From the NCBI GenBank assembly GCA_002189035.1, contig CM007990.1, forward strand, positions 5,270,001 to 5,334,000: a stretch of DNA of 64,000 nucleotides. Direction: 5' to 3'. Source of the stretch: Utricularia gibba. Lineage: Eukaryota > Streptophyta > Magnoliopsida > Lamiales > Lentibulariaceae. Below are positions 28,940 to 39,051 of this stretch, in pieces (the first letter of the stretch is position 1; every line of letters starts with the position of its first letter). Under the pieces are notes generated by a model that searched no databases, was not told the DNA's origin, and was given only the letters and a program-made list of their open reading frames with translations. The position numbers and the translations under genes are program-made.

Positions 28940-29802
28940 ATGAGGTCCGTTTTTGTGTCCCTGGTGTTTGCTCTTGTGTTGTCTGCTTCTGAATCGAGAT
29001 CGATTGTTTCTCACCCGGAGCCTCTATCGTCTATCGAAATCAACGCGACCCAGGTTATTGAATTTCATGAATCTTGTATTTTAGAAAGACTGTTTTTGTT
29101 CATTGTTTGCTCGTTTGAACACTAATTTTGGTGTGCAGAACGCTGGGACATGTCCTTTTTCAGTCAGCATCCGGACGAGCTGTTCTTCTACTAGATACAC
29201 TCGGGATAGTATCAGTCTTTCTTTTGGCGATGCCTATGGAAATCAGGTTTGGTTAAAAAGCGCAGAAGTTTGATATGATCATTTTTTGCAGTGATACTGA
29301 GCACTTTGTGATGTTGGATGAATGCCTGTGATGGTGTTTTTCTTTCTATAACCAATCTTTTGATGTATGAGAATCTGCGGAAAACGAAAATATTCAGACT
29401 TGGATGTTTGAATACAGTGCCTATGACATGCATCCTTTTAATTGCTTTTTACCTTAGTATTGTCTGGTCTTGTTTCAGACATTGTCTCGGAAATTAAAGT
29501 TTGCAGTTTAACACAGTTTGTATCTTCAGGTTTATGCTCCTAGACTTGATGATCCAGGATCAAGGACGTTTGAGCAGTGCTCCACAGACACATTTCAAAT
29601 CTACGGGCCCTGCACTTACCAAATATGCTACCTGTATCTCTACAGAAGTGGATACGATGGCTGGATTCCATATGATGTCACCGTCTCTGGGTACAATACT
29701 CAGCAGGTGAGTTTCTACTACAATGTGATCATCCCCGCAAACATCTGGTATGGATTTAACAACTGTTACCGCACTGGAGCCGCTTCTGTCAGTATGAAAT
29801 AA
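28940..29802 (+). CDS. ATS3 (embryo-specific protein 3)-like PLAT-type secreted protein
   Basis: Predicted secreted protein of 164 residues. Exons are 28940-29053, 29139-29246 and 29530-29802, all phase 0. The start at 28940 gives a signal peptide (MRSVFVSLVFALVLSASESRS); an earlier in-frame ATG would bury it. The mature part has CPFSVSIRTSCSS, then ISLSFGDAYGNQVYAPRLDD and GPCTYQICYLYLYRSGYDGW. These are hallmarks of the ATS3 family, which has a PLAT/LH2-like beta fold with conserved cysteines. ATS3 is known as an embryo-expressed gene of unclear biochemical role. The third exon reads through a GTGAGT because the downstream residues (FYYN, WYGFNNC) match the family. Confidence 0.85.
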
Positions 29803-30307
29803 CGTTGTCTTGCTATATACAATCTGTGATTCTGATGGCCATATTATAGCCTTCTGGATGAGTCAATTGTCGGGCTCTGGTGTTCTGGAGCTCTCTTATG
29901 AGCCATTGGAAATGAGATGAGACATGCAATAAGTACTGCCCCTGATGTATACCTGTGTTTTTACCTTGAAATAAAAAGCTTGCTTCTCACGATCGCCATG
30001 CCTAGATGATTTTGTCAAGCTTCTTCTCTTTGTTCTAGCTGAGTTTTCAGATCTACAAGTGAGGGCTGAAAAAACCCAAGAGTCCAGTTTGAAATTCAGA
30101 CATGTTTCTTCTTCACCTGCAGTGTTCCAAGTTTTTTTCCAAGGATTCTTCATGGATGAATATGATTTTAGTCATCCGTACTCGTACGGAATAATGTGGG
30201 GAAAATAATATTTAATTAATATGTGAATAATGACGCCTATTAGGAATATCATCAGATACATTCATTCATTCCTCGGCAACTATCAATGCAGATGATTCAT
30301 TGTGTCT
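29803..30307. other. Intergenic, convergent 3' flanks
   Basis: 3' side of the ATS3-like gene and of the small coiled-coil gene. AATAAA lies near 29970. No gene is supported. Confidence 0.5.
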
Positions 30308-30935
30308 TCAGCTTCCACTAGAAGTATGAGAAGCGGTTGCGCCGTCGGCGGCCACGGTGTTCTTCATCTTCTCTTCCTCCTTCTCCCTCAAGGATCGAAT
30401 CGGGGAAACCCTCTACACGAAGAATTCACGAAAGGAGCATTTCAGAGTGTGAACAAGTGAATGAGTTCATGACGGTGAGAGGAGCGTGACTTACAAGGCA
30501 AGCTGATTTGATTTGCTTGAGCCGATACAAGCGATCCACCTCAATCTCCAGCTGGTTCTGCAGTTCACCTCTTTTCGAAACCTCGTCCATTTTCGAATCC
30601 AAGAAACGAACCCTCTGGTTCAGGAGCTGCTCGGTTGTCACCTTGTCCGCTCTCTGCCTCTCTAATTTCGCTCGGACGGATTTCAGCTCATCCGCCAACG
30701 ATGAGTCGAAGTGTCTCATATCCATGGGTGGTTGGGTTTTGGACTTGGGGTCGTAAATCGGAGGATTGCTGTTGTTCTCCTTGTTGGAGATGTGAATGGG
30801 GTGGATCTCGGATTGTTTCTTTGGAAGTGGGTTTTCGGTTGGAGTTTTGGATGGAGTATTCTTGGGTGCGAGTGGTCTGCGGCCGTGACTGTGGCGGTGG
30901 CCGACGGTTGGAGCTGAAGGAGGTGGCGACGACAT
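30308..30935 (-). CDS. Small coiled-coil protein of unknown function
   Basis: Predicted 181-residue protein. Exons are 30935-30495 and 30412-30308, split by a phase-0 intron with GTAAGT donor. The first 75 residues are rich in Pro, Ser and basic residues (MSSPPPSAPTVGHRHSHGRR) and probably disordered. Residues about 80-145 form a charged heptad-like helix (ADELKSVRAKLERQRADKVT, then RGELQNQLEIEVDRLYRLKQ). The second exon encodes RVSPIRSLREKEEEK, then a short tail to SSGS. I do not recognise a named family. The clean splice phase and codon pattern support a real gene. It shares a 463-bp divergent promoter with the STN8-like gene. Confidence 0.75.
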
Positions 30936-31398
30936 TTGGCCTCTCTATCAATTCTGCGAGCGAAAGTATAGAAGAATAAAGGGGGACAGTGTCGGTGATT
31001 GGGGTTTGAATTTGAATCAAGGAGGGGGATTAACGGCTACTGTGGATCGTGTGGTCGTGATCAGATTTGAATGCTTTTCAAGCTCGAGTTCCAATACAAG
31101 CCGTGAACAGTGAGGATTAAAAAAAAAGTTCCAATGGGGACGACGATGCTCTTTTTCTTTCTACTTGTAGGCAAAAAATATCGTGGCAATTTTTATTTAT
31201 TGGGTTGGCCTTTCTTTGGTTTTCTTTTCCCTTGTTGAAAATATATACGTGGTCGCGACCAAAGATGGATGAAATTAGGGAGCTCTGGTCCTCATGCTGT
31301 GGATAACAAAGGACACTGATCATGGATCTCAGAAAACTGACGCGTGGATGGGCTTCTCTCATTAGGCTGAAGCAGTTAGAAGTTTACAGGTTTGCTTC
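30936..31398. promoter_or_regulatory. Divergent promoter, coiled-coil gene and STN8
   Basis: 463 bases separate the minus-strand start at 30935 from the plus-strand start at 31399, so both genes must use this short interval. No TATA box is obvious on either side. Confidence 0.45.
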
Positions 31399-33365
31399 AT
31401 GGCTTCTCTTCTATCTCCGGCGGTAGCTTCTTTTCATCAGGATTCAGAATCCATTAAACTAGGCAATTTGAGAAGCTTGAAGCATGCCCCACAACGCAAT
31501 TTCTGGGCCTGTGAATCCAGGAAGAGACTTGTCAAGTGTAATGCATTCCTGGAAGATGTGTTGAGTCAAGTCGTTTACCTGGACCAAACATTTCTCCAGT
31601 ATCCTCCGCTGAATCAGCTGGAGAGAGCTACAGATGAACTCCCAGAAGTTCAGAAATGGGGATTGTTGGTCCTTGCCGGAATTACTTGGATTTACTTGAC
31701 TGCTAGACCTGGTATTCTAATTGGCGCCGTTGATGCGTATATTTTTGCCCCTCTACAGGTGGGTTTAGACACTTTGATCGGGAGGAGGAGTTTGAAATCA
31801 GATGATTTCTTAATAGGGGACAAAGTGGGTGAAGGGTCATTCGGGGTTGTATATGCTGGGGTTATTATTCCCAAGAATGTTAATGCGGGTGAAGTTCCAC
31901 GCAGAAAATCTGGGAGAAAGTCTCTGTTAATGGATGAAAGATTCAAGCAGAAGGTTATAATGAAACGGGTAGGCATTGTAATTGATCGCAGCAGAATTTC
32001 TTTTGTGGTTGATTATTCATGTCTAAACTTCTTTTGGGTTTAGACAAGCTCAATGACCCTTTGTTCACTTCGGAGGCCAATGATGCTTTTTTAAAAAAAA
32101 ATTTCATTCTTTAGGTGAAGGTTGGAGTTCAGGGAGCTGTTGATTGTGGCGATTATGAAGAATGGTTTAACTACAGGCTATCGAGGGCTGCTCCTGAGAC
32201 GTGTGCTGAATTCCTTGGGACTTTTGTTGCTGATAAAACAGATGATGTGTACTTGAAGGGGGAGAAATGGCTTGTCTGGAAATATGAGGTATACTTCATT
32301 TCCATATATACTGTATTCTATGACATGTTTATTCTCAGGGAGCCATTTATTGGTTACCCGCTTCTGTTATGAGATCTCCTGTTTGATCTCTATCGGAACA
32401 CATATAGGTGTTGTAACCAACTTTGACTCTCTTTTCTAATGACTTAAAATAAGTTGATAAAGATCAAGCTCAATATGCATTTGCTTTTGCTTCTTGTTCC
32501 CATGGTTTCATTTTTGTTGCGCTTTATCATCATGCAGGGGGATTTAAACTTGGGGGATTACATAAGGGACCCAAGCTTTCCCTTGAATCTAGAGAGAGTC
32601 ATGTTTGGACGTGCTTTACAGGGTGTGGACTCAGTTAAGCGCAGTGCCTTAATCATCAAGCAGATAATGCGTCAAATTATCACTTCCCTGAAGAAAATCC
32701 ACAACACAGGAATAGTGCACCGGGATGTGAAGCCGTCGAACTTGGTTGTGACAAAGAAGGGCAAGATCAAGCTCATAGATTTTGGGGCCGCAACAGATCT
32801 TCGAATAGGCAAGAACTATACTCCAGACAGAACCTTGCTTGATCCTGACTATTGTCCACCTGAACTTTACGTAATGCCTGAGCAAACTCCAAATCCACCT
32901 CCTGAACCTATTGCAGCCATGTTCTCCCCTATCCTGTGGCAGGTACATTTTGCAACTTTAGTCTGTTTTCTTTTGGGCCTGATGTTCTAGTGATCTGATC
33001 CGAGTGTGTCGTCATTGTTGCAGCTAAATAGTCCAGATCTTTTTGACATGTATTCTGCTGGAATAGTGCTGCTTCAAATGGCCATACCATCTCTACGGTC
33101 GACTTCAGGTCTCAAGAATTTCAACATGGAACTGAAAACATATGGCTATGACTTGAACGAATGGAGAGAAAAGACTCGAAGGAATCCGGATCTCTCGGTC
33201 CTCGATATGGACTCCGGCAGAGGATGGGATTTGGCCACAAAGCTTATATCGGAGAGAGGGTTTTTCCAGAGAGGAAGGTTATCTGCAGCAGCTGCCTTGA
33301 GACACCCATATTTTCTTCTGGGTGGTGATCAGGCAGCTGCTGTTCTCTCAAGACTCAGTTTGTAA
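31399..33365 (+). CDS. STN8: STN8-like thylakoid serine/threonine kinase
   Basis: Chloroplast kinase of 496 residues. STN8 phosphorylates photosystem II core proteins such as D1, D2 and CP43. Exons are 31399-31968, 32115-32288, 32538-32942 and 33024-33365, all phase 0. The N-terminus is a Ser-rich, acid-poor transit peptide (MASLLSPAVASFHQDSESIK). A membrane span follows (WGLLVLAGITWIYLTARPGI). The kinase domain starts at KVGEGSFGVVYAG, with catalytic loop HRDVKPSNLVV and a DFGAATDLRIG motif. STN7, the paralogue for LHCII, is longer with a different N-terminal region; length and the TWIYLTARPG stretch favour STN8. Confidence 0.88.
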
Positions 33366-34256
33366 GAATCACTCGCAGTTGATGACCGAAGCTTTTGCAA
33401 ATACTTTTTCGGCTTATACAGAGAAATAAGCATGTCTGGAGCTCGCCAAAACACTTCAGCCTCATTGGCAATGGCAAGAGGAGGAGGAAGTTCGCCCAGG
33501 CAACTGATGGGACGACGGCGGCACTGTGGGACCCACACGGTTCCTGCCTCCACCGGCGCTCCTCTCGTATATCTTTGTCGGCCGCTATCGCCGCCTTCAA
33601 TGCGTTGGCACCACCGCCCTTGCCAAGCTGTCCTGAAATTCGCACTTTTCAGTCCATATCCCACGTGTACGGCAATTAATCCTCTGGGGTTATGATCATA
33701 ACGAACGTTTTAGCAAATTTAAGCAACCGCTGCTTCTTGGATCTATGTGCTTAACGTCCAGTGCCGGTAAACCATCCCATTTACCCCTCTTCTTGCTCTG
33801 GGTAACTTGGACTCTGTTTCCATTCTCCGCCTCATTTTCATCTCTTTACTGCTTCTCGTCTCGAATTCTTGTATACCCAGAAGCCCATGCCTTTCTTTTC
33901 TCTGTTTGTGGTTGCAGTTGAGTTGAAGTTAGAATTTTCGGGTTCCAATTGCTGATATTTCAGGTATTTCTTGTTTTTATCTTCGTAGACAAGGTGGGTT
34001 TTGCACGGATCTGAACCGGTTCAGTGAAACTCTTCAGATCGGATTCTTTGGGACCTCCCTTTTCTTCTTGGGTTGAGTTTGAGTCAACTGCATTACGTTG
34101 GGTTTTCTTGTATTCCTTTTTGTTTTTTTGGGTTGATTTTCTTATTTTTTTAGTCATTTTTTTTCGTCGCTTTCACGCACTTTCAGATACGTCAATGTGC
34201 TTTCTTCTTCTTCGTTTTTTCAGATTTTCTGGGCTGTATACAGTGCTTTACCATAG
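33366..34256. other. Intergenic, 3' flank of STN8 and leader of the receptor kinase
   Basis: Open frames at 33355-33695 on both strands overlap each other and resemble no family. From about 33770 on the sequence is pyrimidine-rich leader of the receptor-kinase gene. Confidence 0.5.
33964..34223 (+). other. Probable 5'-UTR intron of the receptor-kinase gene
   Basis: A CAG|GTATTT donor at 33964 and a long polypyrimidine tract ending TTTTTTCAG at 34223 frame a 260-bp interval just before the start codon at 34257. Leader introns are common in this receptor-kinase family. No transcript evidence is available here. Confidence 0.45.
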
Positions 34257-36901
34257 ATGAAGAAGAGAAACAAGCCTTTGCTGGTTTGGGATTTTGGTCT
34301 TCTGTTGCTCTTGTACGTTGCTGGTCTTGTGTCTGCAGCTAATTATGTTCCAACAGACAAGATTTTCTTGAATTGTGGAGGCCCTGCTGATTCTAGTGAT
34401 GCTGATGGGCAGACTTGGACTTCAGATATTGGCTCCAAGTTTTTATTATCTAGCACTAGATCATTCCCTGCTTCAGCATCTGTGCAGCTGCCTGATGTTC
34501 CTCAGGTCCCTTATATGACTGCCAGGGTTTTCGAGTCCGAATTCACGTATTCATTCCCAGTTTCTTCTGGCCACAAGTTTGTTCGTTTGTATTTCTACCC
34601 TGCATCTTACAATGGTCGAAATGCTTCTGATGCATTCTTCTCCGTGACTTGTGGGGATACACCCTTTTGAGCAACTTCAGCGCTGCTCTTGTCTCAGCAT
34701 CTTTGAACTATGACTACATTGTGAAGGAATACTCTGTTAATGCCCCCTTGGAGGTGTTGAATATCACATTTATGCCTTCGGCTAATGCATCAAACTCGTA
34801 TGCATATGTTAATGGAATTGAGGTGGTATCCCATCCTGATATATATAGTTCAGATGGAAGAATATCTGTGGTTGGACAAGCTTCAGGTTTTACTATTGAC
34901 AACAGTACAGCTCTTGAGAATGTGTATCGTCTGAATGTTGGTGGAAATGTGATTTCACCCTCAGGGGATACAGGCTTGTTTAGATCATGGAGCGATGACT
35001 CGAATTATATTTTTAGTGCAGCAAATGGAGTTACAGAATCTCTTGATCAGGATATGAAGATTACTTTTCCTACAGGAACCCCAAGCTATATTGCACCTAT
35101 GGATATGTATGCTACTCTGAGATCAATGGGGCCAAATGCATCTGTCAATGTGAACTACAATCTAACTTGGGTGTTTGATGTCGACTCGGGCTTCTCCTAC
35201 CTCATTAGGCTTCATTTCTGTGAGATCACTGATGTCATCACCAAGGTAAACCAGAGGGTTTTTAGCATTTTTTTGAACAACCAAAATGCAGAGCGAGAAG
35301 CAGATGTGATTGCATGGGCAGGGGGTCCTGGGACACCCTTTCACAAGGATTACATTGTTGTTTTTCCAAATGGACCTCCAAGGCAGCAGCTTTGGCTTGA
35401 TTTACATCCCAACACCATTACCTTGCCTCAATATTATGATGCTGTATTGAATGGGTTGGAAATTTTTAAGATCAATACTAGCAATGGAAACCTTGCTGGT
35501 GCTAATCCGGAACCACTTCCTCAGCCGCCAGTGGATACCTCTAACCACTTTCGAGGATCACATAATGCTCACAGATCTGCCATTTTGGGAGGTGCTGTGG
35601 GAGGAATTGCAGCATTCCTTGTTATTGGCTTGGCTGTATCTCTTGTGTCGAGGAGGACATGGAAAAAGGATTCTGTATCCAGTGATGGTTGGCTTCCCCT
35701 GTCTCTGTATGGAAACTCGCATTCGTCAGGATCAGCCAAGACAACTACTACAGGCAGCATTGCTTCATCCCTTCCTTCAAACCTTTGCCGACACTTCTCA
35801 ATTGCTGAGATTAAAGCTGCCACCAATGACTTTGATGAGGCTCTTCTCCTTGGAGTTGGTGGTTTTGGGAAAGTATACCGTGGAGATGTTGATAGTGGCA
35901 CAAAAGTTGCGATAAAGCGAGGGAATCCCCTGTCCGAGCAGGGTGTTCATGAATTCCAAACCGAGATTGAGATGCTCTCTAAACTCCGACACCGGCACCT
36001 GGTTTCCCTGATAGGGTACTGTGAAGAGAACTGTGAAATGATCCTCGTCTACGATTACATGGCTTATGGGACTCTTCGTGAGCATCTGTACAAGACCCAA
36101 AAGCCACCATTGCCTTGGAGGCAGAGGCTTGAGATTTGCATTGGTGCAGCTCGGGGTTTACACTACCTGCACACTGGTGCAAAGCATACTATAATCCACA
36201 GAGATGTGAAGACGACAAACATTCTCTTGGATGAAAAGTGGGTGGCCAAGGTTTCGGATTTCGGCCTGTCGAAAACCGGCCCTTCTCTGGATCACACCCA
36301 TGTAAGCACAGTTGTGAAAGGAAGTTTTGGCTATCTTGATCCTGAGTACTTCAGAAGACAGCATCTGACCGAAAAATCAGATGTATACTCTTTCGGGGTT
36401 GTTCTTTTCGAGGTGTTGTGTGCTCGCCCTGCTTTAAACCCAACCCTGCCAAAGGAACAAGTCAGCTTGGCTGAATGGGCTGTGCAGTGCCACAAGAAGG
36501 GCACGTTGGACCAGATGATTGATCCTTATCTCAAGGGAAAGATAGCATCAGAGTGCTTCAAGAAGTATACTGAGACGGCAGTGAAATGCGTCTCAGATTT
36601 TGGAACGGATCGACCTGCCATGGGAGATGTGTTATGGAACCTTGAGTTTGCTCTGCAGCTCCAGGAAAGTGCAGAGGAAAGTGGGCTGATTCCTAAAGCT
36701 GGGGAGGTCGAAGAATTTGAAGATCAGTGCAAAGGGAAGAAGGATGCAGACTCATCACCGGGTTATGGTGGTACCACTACCGAGTCAAAAAGCAGCGGAA
36801 CAACACTCAGCACCAGCGGCCAAAGTCTCATCAGTGAGAGCTCCGATGGGCCAACTCCAAGCGCTGTGTTTTCAGAGATTATGAATCCAAAGGGCAGGTA
36901 A
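34257..36901 (+). CDS. FER: FERONIA-like malectin receptor kinase (CrRLK1L), one-base frame break
   Basis: Plasma-membrane receptor kinase, about 881 residues, of the family that senses RALF peptides and wall integrity. Single coding exon. Order: signal peptide (to about residue 27), two malectin-like domains ([18 protein letters not shown] at the start), a membrane span near [20 protein letters not shown], and a kinase domain with [28 protein letters not shown] and DFGLSK. The C-terminus [15 protein letters not shown] matches FERONIA itself. The frame breaks at the GGGG run at 34653-34656. The upstream frame ends CGDTPF-stop while the family motif YTLLSNFSA continues in the next frame, as expected if one G is missing. 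All catalytic residues are intact, so an assembly error is the simplest reading. Confidence 0.9.
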
Positions 36902-37215
36902 GTTGACAAGGTTGTTCTTTTATCCTCAAATCGAGTCTATTAACCAAGATACTTATGGTTTTGTGGAATTCGGACGCACAATGTATTTGTGAATTAAGAT
37001 CCTATACTGATACCCATTCCTTTGTTCACCTCTTGAGCTTGTTGAATAATTTCCTTTGTGTTAATCAGAAAACTTGGGTTATATAACGTAGAGTTAGTAC
37101 ATACATACACAGATACTGAGTTGGATTTCCAGATGAAAACAAGCACAAGGCCTCTCCAGACAACATTATTAAGCACTTACAGACAGAATGCAGTTGTTTA
37201 GGGAACAAAAGGTAG
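36902..37215. other. Intergenic, convergent 3' flanks
   Basis: 314 bases between the receptor-kinase stop and the thioredoxin stop on the opposite strand. Nothing further is seen. Confidence 0.5.
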
Positions 37216-37951
37216 CTAGCTCTGGGATAGCGTCTGGTTCTCAAGAATGGCAGTCAATTTCTTCTGCAGTTCCGGTTTGTTAGCTCCGACAAGCTTGTCT
37301 AGTTGCTGACCATCTTTGAGGAAGAAGAAAGTTGGAGTTGCTTTTATGTCCCATGAAGTGCTAAAATCCTATACCGAAGAAATGTTCAGGAAAACGTCTC
37401 CTGTGATTGATTCATACGGCACAGACAGGAAGAACAACTCACAGTAAGTTCATCAACATCCACAGCCAAAAACATAGCTGAAGGGTACTTCTCAGATAGC
37501 TCAACAAAGTAAGGCGCAATCATTCTACAAGGGTCACACCATTCAGCACTAAAATTTGCAATCACCTGGTCCAAATAACCAGTCAGAAGCTAAATCACTC
37601 CACAAAAAAACAGCTCAAAGCAAGGAAACTCCATTAGCAACTCAAAATGCATCTCAGGAACAGAGATTATGAATGGACTAGAAAATGTTAGTCTCACAAT
37701 TTTCCCATCCCTCTGAGCCTCAGCAATTTTCTGTTCCCAACTTTCCATTGTTCTAATCATCTCCACATTTCCACCAGCAAAATGAACATGACTATCATCT
37801 GCATCCTGCTTCTTGGGCTACAGTACAAATGATTCAGAATAGCAGCTTGGTAGCCCATTGCGCGATAAATAACTACAAGGGAGTCATAACGCTTCCCAAA
37901 TTGGCATATCTGTGAAAACTTTCTCCTTACCTTAACGATACAGATGCCCAT
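37216..37951 (-). CDS. h-type thioredoxin (TRX h9-like) with WCDPC site
   Basis: Predicted 138-residue disulfide reductase. Exons are 37951-37931, 37817-37698, 37565-37443 and 37368-37216, all phase 0. The seven-codon first exon encodes MGICIVK. A glycine at position 2 followed by cysteine suggests N-myristoylation and palmitoylation, as known for the h9 subgroup of membrane-associated thioredoxins. The body reads [20 protein letters not shown], then IANFSAEW and, after the active site, [20 protein letters not shown] and [10 protein letters not shown], close to h9 proteins. The active site at 37527-37541 is WCDPC instead of the usual WCGPC: both cysteines are kept and the residue between is Asp. 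Confidence 0.88.
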
Positions 37952-39051
37952 TCGGCCCTGCTTCCCAGAATCTTTAAAAGCTATCTAAAACAACCTGAAG
38001 CACAACACGTGAACCAGAAAAGGAAGAGACGAACCCGCAACAACAAAATTAGTAAATGATCAGCTCACGATAACGCAGAAACAGAAATCACCACATCCAC
38101 TAAAGATTAAATTACCCCCACATAAAGTGAAAACAGAGAGTTGAAATACGGTACACAGAATGAGGATAACCCATGATCCGAAAATCGAATACATATATAA
38201 AAAAAAATGTTACCTTTGGACCCAGGTGGATAGAAAAATTGATGACAACGAGATCATGAAAGTGTAGATTGAATTGTTTTCTGTCTTTGTTGATTCGCTT
38301 TACATCTGCATCTACGCGTCGCTATCCCTTTTCCAGAAGTCTGGAGAAATTTTACAAGGCGAATTTGAGGGGATTTTGTAGAAAACTATTACAGCAGAAG
38401 ACAACGCCTGTGGAGCCCGTTCGTGTTGGTTCCAAAAAGAAATTGTAATTTCTCAAATATAATTTTTATTAAAAACGGGAAATGGTAGATTAAATTAAAA
38501 AAGTAATTTATTATAAATCGTGCAATTTATTTATACGGTATATATATGAATCCTGCCGCTCCTGGGCGTGAAATTAAACGCATCGCGGCGCTTCTTCAGA
38601 TCTTGCTAACGCTGTAGCTCTACATCGCTGCGCAGATTCTTCGATTTCAGAGGAGGATTTGTTTGGAGGATTACTTCGATTAAATGCAGTTTGGTTTTTG
38701 AATCTGCTTCATCGTTTATTGGTCGTCTTCATTTCCGCTTGCTGCTGTTGCTTCGGTATTTTGCTTGAATCCAGGCTTCACACTGTCAATGAGCGGTGCT
38801 TTTGATTTATGTTGTTACACTGGAAATCGGAGTTTTGTCGAGCTGATTTGATTTCATGCTGCTTTGCATATTCATCGGTTGGAGAGTTTTCATTTGATTT
38901 TGTGAAACGCGCTGGGTTTTGGATCGATTTTCTATCTGATTATCTTCGAGGTATTCGGATCTGTGTATTGATTCTAGTTTTGCATGCTATCAGCTCCGTT
39001 GCAGATTGATAGCGGTGGAATTAGGATTCGTGGTGTATTATTAATTTTGTG
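37952..39051. promoter_or_regulatory. Divergent upstream region, thioredoxin and coiled-coil genes
   Basis: 1.1 kb between two divergent start codons. The right part (about 38570-39050) is probably leader of the plus-strand gene, and a TTGCAG at 38999-39004 could close a leader intron. No TATA box is certain. Confidence 0.4.

Noticed and set aside
33355-33695. Several overlapping open frames just after STN8 on both strands
   Set aside because: They overlap one another in different frames, show no family motif, and fit the 3' untranslated region.
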